The notes under the pieces were generated by a model. It was not told the origin of the DNA, ran no database searches, and was given only the letters and a program-made list of their open reading frames with translations. Positions 15,254 through 24,296 of a DNA stretch of 64,000 nt are shown piece after piece. Within the stretch, counting starts at the first letter, position 1. Every line of letters starts with the position of its first letter. Source of the stretch: Planctomycetota bacterium (lineage in GTDB: Bacteria; Planctomycetota; UBA1135; GCA-002686595); assembly GCA_020638835.1 (NCBI GenBank), contig JACKHV010000007.1:62001-126000 (forward strand). The letters are read 5' to 3'. A program made the translations under genes and the position numbers.

Positions 15254-16963
15254 TCAGTCGTCACCGATGGTGACGCGGAGGACCTCTTGCAGGGACGTGC
15301 GCCCCCGCTTGGCGTTGAGCAGTGCGGCGCGGCGCAGGGAGATCATTCCTTGCGCGATCGCCTCCTTCTTGATGTCGAGGACGTTCCGGCCCTCGACGAC
15401 CATGCGCTTGATCGAGTCCTCGAGGAACAGCGTCTCGAGGATGGCGAAGCGGCCCTTGTAGCCGGCGTTGCAGCGCGGACAGCCCTGCGGGCCGGGTCCG
15501 AAGAGCTGCATGCCCGGGATCTCGTCCGGCAGGTAGCCGACGTTGAGCAGCTCCTTCTCGGGCACTTCGATCGGCACGCGGCAGCTCTCGCAGAGCTTGC
15601 GTCCGAGTCGTTGCGCGCCGATGCAGAGCAACGAACTCGACACCATGAACGGGTCGATGCCCATGTCCACGAGTCGCGTGATCGTGCTCGCCGCGTCGTT
15701 CGTGTGCAGCGTGGAGAGCACCAAGTGACCGGTGAGCGCGGCCTTCACCGCGATTTCCGCCGTCTCGGTGTCACGGATCTCGCCGACGAGGACCACGTCG
15801 GGGTCCTGTCGGAGGATCGAGCGCAGCGCGCCGGCGAAGGTCAGGCCGCGCTTCGGGTTGACGGGCACTTGGTTGATGCCCTGCATCCGATACTCGACCG
15901 GGTCCTCGACGGTCGTCACGTTGATCTCGGGCGTCGCGACTTCCTGCACGCAGGAGTAGAGCGTCGTCGACTTACCCGAACCGGTCGGACCGGTGATGAG
16001 CATCATGCCGTAGGGCGAGTCGATGGCGCGCCGGATGTCGGACAGCGCCTTGGGCTCGTAGCCCATCGTCTCGAGCTTCAGCGCGAGGTTGCCGGCGTCG
16101 AGGATACGCATGACCGCCTTCTCGCCGCCGACCACCGGCAGGATCGAGAGACGGAAGTCGATCTGACGACCTTCGTACTTGATCTGGAACTTGCCGTCCT
16201 GCGGCTTGAAGCGCTCGGCGATGTCGAGCTGCGCGAGGATCTTGAGGCGCGAGATCAGCGCGTTCAAGAGGCCCTTCGGCGGCGTCATGATCAGGCGCAT
16301 GCGACCGTCGACGCGGAAGCGGATGTACATCTCGCTGTCCGTCGGCTCGATGTGGATGTCGCTCGCCTTGTCGCGCAGCGCGCGCAGCAGCACGAGGTTC
16401 GCCAGCTTCACGGCCGGTGCGTCGTCGCCGTCTGCGGTGGCGTGCGCCAGGTCGTCCTGGCCCTGGTCGTCCGCCTGTTCCTTGACCTCGATGTCGCCGA
16501 GGTTGGTGACGGAGTCGAGCAGGTCGTCGACCTGCTTGCGGCCGGTCTGGAAGACGCTTTCGAGCGCCTTGCTCATGGTCAGCGGGTCGGTGACCATCTG
16601 ACGCACCTCGCAGCCGGTGCGACGGCGCAGGTCGTCGAGCAGCAGCACGTCGAACGGGTCGCAGACGGCGAGCGTCAGCACTTCCCCGTTGATCGTCAGC
16701 GGCAGGATGCGGTTCTCGAAGCACGCCTCTTGAGTGACGTACTCGACGGCCGAGCTGTCCGGCTTGACGCGCTCGAGGTCGACGGGCGGCACGTTCGACG
16801 AGCGCGACATCGCCTCGATCAAGACGCGCGGCTCGAGCCCCCCGCTCTCGAGCAGGTTCTCGAGGATGTTCGGCCCCTGCGACTTGGCGTGGTTCCAGTG
16901 CTCCTCGGAGACGAGGCCGCTGTCGAGCAGCAGCCGCTTGATCTTGACCGGGACCTGCACCAT
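15254..16963 (-). CDS. pilB: Type IV pilus extension / type II secretion ATPase (PilB/GspE)
   Basis: 569 aa. The N-terminal MshEN/GspE-N region (from VQVPVKIKRLLLDSG) is followed by the hexameric ATPase core: Walker A GPTGSGKSTT, Asp box VEDPVEYR, Walker B VLVGEIRDTET and His box STLHTNDA. A tetracysteine zinc motif, CESC...CPRC, is present in the C-terminal half, as in true PilB/GspE and unlike PilT. It powers pilin polymerisation or pseudopilus extension. The start ATG at 16963 is chosen because it overlaps the pilT stop (TGATG) and gives a standard N-terminus; the open frame upstream lies inside pilT. Confidence 0.95.
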   Translation of the reverse strand: MVQVPVKIKRLLLDSGLVSEEHWNHAKSQGPNILENLLESGGLEPRVLIEAMSRSSNVPPVDLERVKPDSSAVEYVTQEACFENRILPLTINGEVLTLAVCDPFDVLLLDDLRRRTGCEVRQMVTDPLTMSKALESVFQTGRKQVDDLLDSVTNLGDIEVKEQADDQGQDDLAHATADGDDAPAVKLANLVLLRALRDKASDIHIEPTDSEMYIRFRVDGRMRLIMTPPKGLLNALISRLKILAQLDIAERFKPQDGKFQIKYEGRQIDFRLSILPVVGGEKAVMRILDAGNLALKLETMGYEPKALSDIRRAIDSPYGMMLITGPTGSGKSTTLYSCVQEVATPEINVTTVEDPVEYRMQGINQVPVNPKRGLTFAGALRSILRQDPDVVLVGEIRDTETAEIAVKAALTGHLVLSTLHTNDAASTITRLVDMGIDPFMVSSSLLCIGAQRLGRKLCESCRVPIEVPEKELLNVGYLPDEIPGMQLFGPGPQGCPRCNAGYKGRFAILETLFLEDSIKRMVVEGRNVLDIKKEAIAQGMISLRRAALLNAKRGRTSLQEVLRVTIGDD

Positions 16964-18027
16964 CAGGCTGCCTTGATCAGGTTGCGCAGCTCGGAGGGAT
17001 CGCTGAGCGCCATCTCGGCGTCGACGATGTTGACCTTGCCGGCCTTCACCTTGGCGGCCAGCGACTGCGCCATGGTGGTCATGCCCAGGCGACCGCCGGT
17101 CTGGATCTGCGAGTAGATCTGGTGCGACTTGCCGTCGCGGATCAGCGCGCGGATGCCGGGCGTCGCGATCATGATTTCGGCGCACATCGCGCGGCCGCGC
17201 CCCGTGGCGAGCGGCAGCAGCTGCTGCGAGAAGACGGCTTCCAAGCTGAAGGACAGCTGCGTGCGCACCTGCGATTGCTGGTGCGACGGGAAGACGTCGA
17301 TGATCCGGTTGACGGTCTGGACGGCGTCGGAGGTGTGGAGCGTACCGAAGGTCAAGTGACCCGTTTCGGCGAGCGTCAGCGCCGCCTCGATGGTCTCGTG
17401 GTCACGGAGCTCGCCGACGAGCACGATGTCGGGGTCTTGACGCAGCACGCTGCGCAGCGCGTTGCTGAAGTTCCGCGTGTCGCCCCCCACCTCGCGCTGC
17501 GTCACGACGCAGTTCTGGTGGCGGTGCGTGAATTCGATCGGGTCCTCGACGGTGATGATGTGGTTCTGACGCGTGCGGTTGATGTGGTCGATCATCGCGG
17601 CGAGCGACGTCGACTTACCGGAACCGGTCGCGCCGGTGACGAGCACCAGGCCCGCGCGCATGTTGCAAATGCGCTCGCAGACGGGGATCGGCATGCCGAG
17701 CGCCTCGAAGTTCGGGATCGTGTCGGGGATCGCCCGGAGCACGCTCGCGACGGCGCCCTGCTGGTAGAACACGTTCACCCGGAAGCGACCGTGCCCTTCC
17801 AATCCGAACGAGCAGTCGAGCTCGAGGTCGCGATCCAGGGTCGCGATCTGGTCGGAGTTCAGCACGCTCGTCGCGAGGCGACGCGTGTCGTCCCCTGAGA
17901 GCGGCTCGCACTCGACCGGCAGGAGCTGGCCGTCGACGCGGATGCGCGGCGGGCTGCCGACGGTGATGTGCAAGTCGGATCCGCCCTGGCGAACCATCAG
18001 GGCCAGGAGTTCTTCCATCGTGATCAT
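16963..18027 (-). CDS. pilT: Twitching-motility retraction ATPase PilT
   Basis: 354 aa, typical PilT length. It begins with MITMEELLALMVRQGGSDLH, the standard PilT N-terminus containing SDLH, followed by Walker A GATGSGKSTS, VEDPIEF, Walker B IVLVGELRDHET and the His box GTLHTSDA. It lacks the tetracysteine zinc motif of PilB. PilT depolymerises pilin to retract type IV pili. The start ATG 18027 is supported by a good Shine-Dalgarno sequence (AAGAGGTG at 18033-18040), unusual in this window. It is the first gene of the pilT-pilB-pilC operon. Confidence 0.95.
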   Translation of the reverse strand: MITMEELLALMVRQGGSDLHITVGSPPRIRVDGQLLPVECEPLSGDDTRRLATSVLNSDQIATLDRDLELDCSFGLEGHGRFRVNVFYQQGAVASVLRAIPDTIPNFEALGMPIPVCERICNMRAGLVLVTGATGSGKSTSLAAMIDHINRTRQNHIITVEDPIEFTHRHQNCVVTQREVGGDTRNFSNALRSVLRQDPDIVLVGELRDHETIEAALTLAETGHLTFGTLHTSDAVQTVNRIIDVFPSHQQSQVRTQLSFSLEAVFSQQLLPLATGRGRAMCAEIMIATPGIRALIRDGKSHQIYSQIQTGGRLGMTTMAQSLAAKVKAGKVNIVDAEMALSDPSELRNLIKAA

Positions 18028-18187
18028 GGGGGCACCTCTTCAAGGGGTCCACCGACTCGCGAGGGTATGCGGGTCCCTCCGCCAGGATCGGTGGCGCGTC
18101 TGCCCATGGATCGGAGGACGGGCCCGAGGAACTCAAGCCGTGTCGCCGCGCTTCCCGCGCTTTCTCGGCGAAGTTCCCCCGCTCACG

Positions 18188-18226
18188 GGAAGAGCGCCGC
18201 GACCCGGTGGGCAGCAGCGCTCTTCC
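18188..18226 (-). terminator. Hairpin downstream of the EF-G-like gene
   Basis: Perfect 10-bp arms GGAAGAGCGC/GCGCTCTTCC with a 19-nt loop, 52 bp after the EF-G-like stop codon. The loop is long and no T-run follows, so terminator function is only likely. Confidence 0.5.
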
Positions 18227-18278
18227 TTTCGATCGGGCGGCGCACCGGAAAAGCTTTCCTGGTCGCCGCGAGTGCGGC

Positions 18279-20288
18279 TCAGTCGTCCTCGTGGTGCAGC
18301 GCCATCTCCTTGAGGATGCGCTGCTGCTCCTGCGACGGCACGGGCCCGTAGGCCTTGAAGTGCATCGAGTAGAAGCCCTGACCCGAGGTCTGCGACTTCA
18401 AGTCGCGGTGGTAGGTCTGGACCGTCGAGAGCGGCACTTCCGCCTTGATCACCGTGATCGTGCCGTCCGCCTCGTTCCACTGGTCGAGCACGTGGCCTCG
18501 GCGCTGGCTGGTGATGTCGCTGAAGACCGTGCCCGAGACGTCCGTGGGGACGTGGATCTCGAGCTCGTAGACGGGCTCGAGGAGCTTCGGTCCGGCCTTC
18601 TCGAAGCCGTCGCGGAAGGCGCGCTGCGCGGCCATCCGGAAGGACGCCTCGTCCGAGTCCACGGCGTGGAACTTGCCGTCGTAAACCTCCGCCTCGACGT
18701 CGACGACGACGCTGCTGGTGAGCACGCCGCGCCCGCAGATGTCGCGGATACCCTTCTCGACGGCAGGGATCAGGTTGCGCGGGATCGCGCCGCCGACGAC
18801 CTTGTCGACGAACACGACGCCGCTGCCCTCCTCGCCCGGGCGCAGGCGAAGGTAGCACTCGCCGAACTGGCCGCGGCCGCCCGACTGCTTCTTGTGGCGA
18901 TGGTGACCCTCCGCCGGCTTCGAGATCGTCTCGCGGTACGCGATGCGCGGCTGGGTCGTCTCGATCTCGACGCCGTAGCGGCGCTTGAGCCGACTCTGCA
19001 GGACCTGGAAGTGCAGGTCACTCATGCCTTCGCCGACGAGCTCGTGCGTCGCGGAGTCGGTGTGGACGCGGAAGGTCGGATCCTCCGCCTCGAGCTTGTG
19101 CAGGGCCTCGCCCATCTTCTGTTCGTCGGCGCGCGTCTTCGGCGTGATCGCGACGGCCATCATCGGCGTCGGCGGAGCGGGCGCGGCCACCTTGCGGATC
19201 TCGCCGCCGGCGGTGCTGAAGCTCTCGCCCCAGCGGATGTGCTCGACCTTGGTGAAGGCGACGATCATGCCGGGACCGGCGCTCTCGATCGCCTCGCGCT
19301 TGACGCCGATCGGGCGGAACAGGCCGCCGAGCTTCTCGGGCTTGGCGTTCGTCTCGCCGTGGATCGTGTCGCCTTGGTGCAAGGTTCCCGACCAGATGCG
19401 CGCGAAGCAGACCTTGCCGACGTGCGCGTCGGACTTGATGCAGAAAACGGTCGCCTCGAGCTGACCGTTCGGGTCACGCTCGATGATCTCGCCGGCGGTG
19501 TCGCGGATCTCGTACTCGTCGGGAGCCGGCGCGAAGCGCTTGAAGTACTCGAGGCAGTTCTCGACGGCGAGCCCGGACTCGGGGTTGCAGACGAGGATCG
19601 GGATCAGCGCGCCGGCCGTGATCGCGTGCGGCATCAGCTTGTCGAGTTGTTCTTCGGAGATCTCCTGCGACTCGAGGTACTCGGTCAGCCAGTTCTCGTC
19701 CTCGCACGCGTCCATGACGCGGTCCATCAGGCGCTGACGCCACGGCGACTCGGGGTCGAGCATCGTGCGGTGCACCGAGCTGAACGCCGACGCGTTCCCG
19801 TCGGGCAACAGCGCGGGCACGCAAGTCTCGCCGAAGGCGGTGCGCAGGTTGTCGACCAGCTGGTCGAACTGCGTGTTCTCACCGTCGAGGTGCGTGACCA
19901 CGATCGCGCGCGGTCGACCGAGTTCGGCTGCGCGTTCGAGCTTCTTGCGCAGGTTGTAGGTCACGCCGCTGGTGCAGCTGACGACGCCCACCACGAGGTC
20001 CGACGCGAAGATCGCCGCGTCCGTCTCCGCGACGAAGTCGGGGTAGCCCGGCGTGTCCATCAACGTCCAGTGCTTCCCGCCGTGCTCCGCGTGAACCACC
20101 GCGAGCTGCAGCGTGTGCTTCTTCTCGCGCTCCTCGGGTTCGGTGTCGCAGATGCTCGTCTCGTCGTTCACCGATCCCTTGCGAGCCGAAGCTCCGGTCA
20201 GATGCGCGAGCGCATCGACGAGGGTCGTCTTGCCGGACGAGGGGTGGCCGACGAAGCACAGATTGCGGATGGAATGGACTTCCGACAT
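18279..20288 (-). CDS. EF-G-like translational GTPase (EF-G paralog)
   Basis: 669 aa, slightly shorter than canonical EF-G (~700). G1 is GHPSSGKTT (residues 14-22), G3 is MDTPGYPDF, and G4 is THLD in place of the usual NKxD. Domain II (ATVFCIKSDAHVGKVCFARI), domain III, domain IV (GGRGQFGECYLRLRPG) and the domain V region (SDITSQRRGHVLDQWNE) can all be followed, so the protein is complete. It belongs to the divergent EF-G-like/EF-G2 group seen beside a normal EF-G in many bacteria. It may act in ribosome recycling or under stress rather than elongation; this is inferred from the group. The gene stands alone between pilT and the OmpA-like gene with hairpins on both sides. Confidence 0.88.
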   Translation of the reverse strand: MSEVHSIRNLCFVGHPSSGKTTLVDALAHLTGASARKGSVNDETSICDTEPEEREKKHTLQLAVVHAEHGGKHWTLMDTPGYPDFVAETDAAIFASDLVVGVVSCTSGVTYNLRKKLERAAELGRPRAIVVTHLDGENTQFDQLVDNLRTAFGETCVPALLPDGNASAFSSVHRTMLDPESPWRQRLMDRVMDACEDENWLTEYLESQEISEEQLDKLMPHAITAGALIPILVCNPESGLAVENCLEYFKRFAPAPDEYEIRDTAGEIIERDPNGQLEATVFCIKSDAHVGKVCFARIWSGTLHQGDTIHGETNAKPEKLGGLFRPIGVKREAIESAGPGMIVAFTKVEHIRWGESFSTAGGEIRKVAAPAPPTPMMAVAITPKTRADEQKMGEALHKLEAEDPTFRVHTDSATHELVGEGMSDLHFQVLQSRLKRRYGVEIETTQPRIAYRETISKPAEGHHRHKKQSGGRGQFGECYLRLRPGEEGSGVVFVDKVVGGAIPRNLIPAVEKGIRDICGRGVLTSSVVVDVEAEVYDGKFHAVDSDEASFRMAAQRAFRDGFEKAGPKLLEPVYELEIHVPTDVSGTVFSDITSQRRGHVLDQWNEADGTITVIKAEVPLSTVQTYHRDLKSQTSGQGFYSMHFKAYGPVPSQEQQRILKEMALHHEDD

Positions 20289-20457
20289 CGGGGGATCACG
20301 TGCTGAGGTTCATGAAAGAAGCCAGGGTCGGAGCGGCGCTCTGACCCACGGGGCCCCATCCTACCCGCGGGCTCGTTCCCGGGCGAGCCGCCCTCGTCGG
20401 CGCTCTCCTGCGCCCCTGTTCGTAGTCGTGGTCCGCGGGTGCGTGCACGACGAACGA

Positions 20458-20487
20458 AGCAGCCCCGGCCGATCGACCGGGGCTGCT
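20458..20487 (-). terminator. Hairpin terminator after the OmpA-like gene
   Basis: Perfect 11-bp arms AGCAGCCCCGG/CCGGGGCTGCT with an 8-nt loop, 49 bp beyond the stop at 20537. Confidence 0.7.
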
Positions 20488-20536
20488 GCGTGCGTCGAGC
20501 AATTCTCGGGCGGCGTAGCGCCGCGCCGGCGCGCGA

Positions 20537-21217
20537 TCAGCTCTTCAGTCCGTGCACGACGATCTCGACGCGACGGTTGCGCTTCTTCGCTTCGGCGGAG
20601 GTGCCGCGATCGCGCGGCTCGTACTGACCGTGACCGACGATCACGCATTGTTGGTCCGAGATGCGGCACTCTTCGACGAGGAAGGTGAGCACCGCCATCG
20701 CGCGCGCGAGCGAGAGGTCGCGGTTCGTCGCGAACTTCGACTTCTTGATCGGGTCCGTGTCGGTGTGTCCTTCGATCGAGTAGACGCGGCCCTTGTGTTC
20801 CGTGCGCAGAACTTGCGCGACTTCGCGGAGCGCCGCTTGCCCTTCCTTCGAGAGCTCGGCCTTGCCCGAGGCGAAGGTGACCGAAGACGGGATGGTGATC
20901 ACGGGCATGCCGTTGCGGTAGCCGTACTCGACGCCGTTGCCGTCCGTCTTGGTCGGGCTCGAGGCGGGTTCGGGCTTCACGGTCTCCGGCATGCGCGTGT
21001 TGCTGCGCTGCAGTTCGCTGCTCAAGCCGTCGAGCTGCGAGTACAACGACTGCCGCTCGCGCTGCAGTTGGTCCTTCTCGGCCTCCAGTTGCGCGATGCG
21101 CTCGTCGCGCTCGGCAATCGCATCACGGAAGGCGTCGCTCGTGGCGCAGCCGGTGCTGAGCAGCAGCGGAAGGGCCAGCAAGGTCAGCGCCAGCCTCTCG
21201 ATCATCGGTCGTTTCAT
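20537..21217 (-). CDS. OmpA-family peptidoglycan-binding lipoprotein
   Basis: 226 aa from ATG 21217. The signal peptide ends in LLSTGC (lipobox). A coiled-coil segment follows (about residues 30-75: ERDERIAQLEAEKDQLQRER, Lpp/YbgF-like heptads), then a Pro/Thr linker. The C-terminal OmpA domain runs from VTFASGKAELSKEG through IEGHTDTDPIKKS to RNRRVEIVV, with the conserved Asp and Arg that bind meso-diaminopimelate in peptidoglycan. It probably tethers the outer membrane, or a complex in it, to the wall. An AGAGGGG Shine-Dalgarno-like stretch precedes the chosen start. It lies 64 bp downstream of the prepilin peptidase gene on the same strand, so it may support the same envelope machine. Confidence 0.9.
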   Translation of the reverse strand: MKRPMIERLALTLLALPLLLSTGCATSDAFRDAIAERDERIAQLEAEKDQLQRERQSLYSQLDGLSSELQRSNTRMPETVKPEPASSPTKTDGNGVEYGYRNGMPVITIPSSVTFASGKAELSKEGQAALREVAQVLRTEHKGRVYSIEGHTDTDPIKKSKFATNRDLSLARAMAVLTFLVEECRISDQQCVIVGHGQYEPRDRGTSAEAKKRNRRVEIVVHGLKS

Positions 21218-21281
21218 CGACGGTGGTTTCCCCTCTAGCGGCGCGCGAGCCTGCGCGCCTGGACAACTTGAATGGAGCCGC

Positions 21282-22229
21282 TCAGGTCCTGAAGAGCAGT
21301 CCGAGCACATGATTCCAATCGAGCAGCACGATTCCAATGCCCGCGGCGAGGAACGGTCCGAAGGGAACGTACTGTCCGGCGAGCCGCGCGACCCGCCACG
21401 CCTTGGCCACCGGCTTGCGACCGGCCCGCCGCCGCGCCCGGCCTTGGACGAGCGCGTAGAAGCGCCACATCACCGCCGCCCCCCACAGGCTCGCGAGCAC
21501 CGAGCCGAGCATCAGCGCCGCCAGGATCCCGCCCGGACCGACGAAGGCGCCCCCGGCCCCCAGCAGCTTCACGTCGCCGAAGCCCATCGCATCCTTGCCG
21601 AAGGCGCGCGCCCCCACCCGGCCGACGAGCCACAGCACGCCGAAGCCGGACGCCATGCCGACGAGGCTGTTCAGCAGCGCGCCCGTGCGCGTCACTTCGT
21701 CCGCGCCGGAGAACAGCAGCGCCGAGGCGCTGTCCACGTGCAGCTGCGGCAGCAGGAAGGACAGCATCGGCCCCACCACCATGCCCCCGATCGAGACGGA
21801 GTCGGGGATCTCGAAGCAGTCGAAGTCGACGAAGGTCGTGACGACGAGCGCGGAGATCACCAGCAGGCGCACGAGCAGCAGCCAGACGTCACCGTCGCCG
21901 CCGAGCGTGATCCAAGCGCAGAGGCCCCAGAGGAAGCCGTTCATCGACTCGACCAGCGGGTAGCGCCACGGGATTCGCCAGCTGCACGACTTGCACTTGC
22001 CGCGCTGCCACAGCCAGGAGAGCAGCGGGATGTTCTCCGTCCAGCCGAGCTGGTGGCCGCAGGACGGACACGCCGAGCGCTTGGGCTCGTTGACCGTCTG
22101 GTCCTCGAGCGGGTAGCGGTAGATCACGACGTTGAGGAACGACCCCACGAAGAGACCGAAGACCGCCGTGATCGCGGCGAGGACCTCGAGGGGCAGATCC
22201 CGATAGCTCTGGACGATGGCGTCGATCAT
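21282..22229 (-). CDS. pilD: Prepilin peptidase / N-methyltransferase (PilD/GspO)
   Basis: 315 aa. The N-terminal methyltransferase part contains GSFLNVVIYRYP and the zinc tetracysteine CPSCGHQL...CKSCSW. Two aspartates of the aspartyl-protease site are visible: FVDFDCFEIPD and GFGDVKLLG. Several hydrophobic helices follow the expected eight-pass topology. The enzyme cleaves and N-methylates class III prepilins such as the product of the gene at 12889. The start ATG 22229 overlaps the stop of the upstream lipoprotein gene (ATGA). Spacing between the methyltransferase and protease parts is slightly longer than in short GspO forms. Confidence 0.94.
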   Translation of the reverse strand: MIDAIVQSYRDLPLEVLAAITAVFGLFVGSFLNVVIYRYPLEDQTVNEPKRSACPSCGHQLGWTENIPLLSWLWQRGKCKSCSWRIPWRYPLVESMNGFLWGLCAWITLGGDGDVWLLLVRLLVISALVVTTFVDFDCFEIPDSVSIGGMVVGPMLSFLLPQLHVDSASALLFSGADEVTRTGALLNSLVGMASGFGVLWLVGRVGARAFGKDAMGFGDVKLLGAGGAFVGPGGILAALMLGSVLASLWGAAVMWRFYALVQGRARRRAGRKPVAKAWRVARLAGQYVPFGPFLAAGIGIVLLDWNHVLGLLFRT

Positions 22230-24115
22230 CGCGGTGCGCTCGCGCGCGGTTCCCAGAAGAGGTAGACGTCGTCGAGGAAGGGCGGCTCCCAGACCGAGCG
22301 CGGGCGCTCCGCCTCGTCCGCCGGAGTCTGTTCGATCTCGATCAGCAGCCGCAGCGCCCCGCCCGGAAGGTCCGCCGGGTGGGAGACGGGCCCCCACTCC
22401 TCCGGGCTCTCGGCGAGCGGATCGAGGGCCTCGGGCAGATAGCGCACGCGGACGCGACCGCTGCCCTCGAAGGCCGTCGTGGACGCGGAGATCCAGCGCT
22501 CGACGCCGCCCCAGCGCGGAATCGGCGCGGACACGACCGCGCAACGCAGTGGTTCGACGAGCGGGTTGATCAGCGGCGCGTCGATCAGCATCGCGGTCAG
22601 GTAGCTCTTGCCCGGCAAGCTGCCTTCGTACTCGCCGAGCACGAACAGCTGGTCGTCCTGACTCTCGACCGAACCGAGCACGACGACGCGCCCGCCGGCG
22701 ACGAGCAGCAACGGACCGGAGGTCGAGAGCCGCGCGCCGACGTCGAGTACCAGGTCGCCGCCCGCGACGAGCACCGTCCAGGGAAGGTCCTGCTCCTGCG
22801 CCCAGCGCAGCCACTCCGAGAGGCGTTCTGGGCGCCAGTTGCTGCGCCGCGGCGGAGGCGGGGTGGAGAGCGGTGCGCCGCTCTGGAAGACCATCGGCGC
22901 GGACCCGTCGACGCGTCGGATCAGTTCGCCGGAGATCGAGAGGCGTCCCTGGCTGCGCAGCACCACGGTGCCGGGCGCCATCAGCTCGCAGCGCATCCCC
23001 GACGGGACGGCGAGCCGCGAACCGTGGATGTCCGTGCGACGTTCCGTTCCGCTCAGTACGACGCGGCCGTCGCGACCGTCGCCGACTGCGGCGGGCAGGC
23101 GGATCGTCACGCGCCCGAGCAGCAGCGGGCTCGCGCTCGCTCCCGTTCCCCACTCCCCACCCGCCCAGAAGGCCGCGCCGTCGACGCCGGGGACGAGCAG
23201 CGGCGAGCGCCGGTCGGCGTCGAGGAAGCTCTCGTGGATCTCCGTCTCGCGGTGCACGACGATCAGGTCGAAGTGCGGCGCCGCACCGGGGCGGCTGGGC
23301 CACGCGAGGTTGCCTCCGAAGTCCCGCAGCTTCGTGTCGGGCGCGATCGTGAGGCGGTACTGCCCCACCTCGAAGTCACCCATCTCCGCGCGCAACTCGA
23401 TGCGCGCCCCGCCGTCCTCCGCACCGGGCTCGGCGTTGCCGACGAGTCGCGCGCGCAGCGGGATGCGGACCTGCGGTTCGTTCGTACTGCGGCGCTCCGC
23501 CGAGAGGAACAGCAGCTGGAAGTCGTCGGCGCGCAGGCTGGTCGGGTCGAGGGGTTCCGCGCACGAGAGGCGGATCGGTTCCTGCCGACCAAGGCGGGCG
23601 CGGTCGAGTTGCAGCAACGAGGACGACAAGGGCGTCTGGTCGGCGAAGAGTGCGCCGTCCCCTTCGGCGGTCCGGAAGCTCCAGCGGTAGCTGCGCTCGA
23701 GCGGCCGACCGTCGCGCGCGCGCAGGCCATCGACGCGCGGATATCCGAGCAGCTCGACCTCGTAGGTCGTGCCCGGGCGCAGGCCTCCGTCCAAGAGGTC
23801 CGGCTCGAGCGCTGGATCGGGACGGAAGCGGAGGCGGCGGCCATCGACGTCGAAGACGCCACGCGCGGACTCCCCGCCGCCGAGCGGGCGAATGCGAACG
23901 CTCTCGAGCGTCACGGACAGCGGGTCGAGCTCGCCTGAGAAGTGCAGCACGAGCGGCTCGTTCAGGTACACGCCCTCGACCGCGCCCGGGCGGAACTGCT
24001 CGAGCCGCAGGCCGGACCGCGGGGCGTCGGGCTGCGATCCGCACGCGCAGGGCGTGAGCGAGATCAGGAGGCCAAGAACGGCCTGGAGCGAGCGGTGCAG
24101 CGACACGCGCGTCAT
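22226..24115 (-). CDS. Lipoprotein with Ig-like (Big_5/SbsA) domains, family member B
   Basis: 629 aa. The signal ends around LTPCAC (Cys25). Two Ig-like SbsA-type units follow: LVLHFSGELDPLSVTLESV, about 40 residues later LRFRPDPALEP with LRPGTTYEVELLG, and later IRLSCAEPLDPTSLRADDF. The middle repeats the strand pattern of the giant paralogs (MAPGTVVLRSQGRLSISGEL, LLLVAGGRVVVLGSVES) but lacks their long glycine tracts. The C-terminus ends with LRLLIEIEQT and DDVYLFWEP, a possible version of the shared terminal module. It is translationally coupled to the prepilin peptidase gene. Function unknown; a secreted or surface-anchored structural protein is inferred. Confidence 0.82.
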   Translation of the reverse strand: MTRVSLHRSLQAVLGLLISLTPCACGSQPDAPRSGLRLEQFRPGAVEGVYLNEPLVLHFSGELDPLSVTLESVRIRPLGGGESARGVFDVDGRRLRFRPDPALEPDLLDGGLRPGTTYEVELLGYPRVDGLRARDGRPLERSYRWSFRTAEGDGALFADQTPLSSSLLQLDRARLGRQEPIRLSCAEPLDPTSLRADDFQLLFLSAERRSTNEPQVRIPLRARLVGNAEPGAEDGGARIELRAEMGDFEVGQYRLTIAPDTKLRDFGGNLAWPSRPGAAPHFDLIVVHRETEIHESFLDADRRSPLLVPGVDGAAFWAGGEWGTGASASPLLLGRVTIRLPAAVGDGRDGRVVLSGTERRTDIHGSRLAVPSGMRCELMAPGTVVLRSQGRLSISGELIRRVDGSAPMVFQSGAPLSTPPPPRRSNWRPERLSEWLRWAQEQDLPWTVLVAGGDLVLDVGARLSTSGPLLLVAGGRVVVLGSVESQDDQLFVLGEYEGSLPGKSYLTAMLIDAPLINPLVEPLRCAVVSAPIPRWGGVERWISASTTAFEGSGRVRVRYLPEALDPLAESPEEWGPVSHPADLPGGALRLLIEIEQTPADEAERPRSVWEPPFLDDVYLFWEPRASAPR

Positions 24116-24219
24116 GGAAGCAAACGCACCGGGCCCGCTCTAGCGAGCGCTCGAAAAACTGCCTCCGCGCGGCCTCGCCGGTGCGGCGCGCGACCGTCGC
24201 CGCCAGCGCACCGAACGAG

Positions 24220-24252
24220 ACGAGCGGGCGACCCCGAGGATCGCCCGCTCGT
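24220..24252 (-). terminator. Hairpin terminator after lipoprotein C
   Basis: Perfect 12-bp arms ACGAGCGGGCGA/TCGCCCGCTCGT with a 9-nt loop, 45 bp beyond the stop at 24297. Confidence 0.75.
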
Positions 24253-24296
24253 CGTGTACGACCCGCGTCCCGAAGGAGCGCGGGTTGCTCCTCGCG

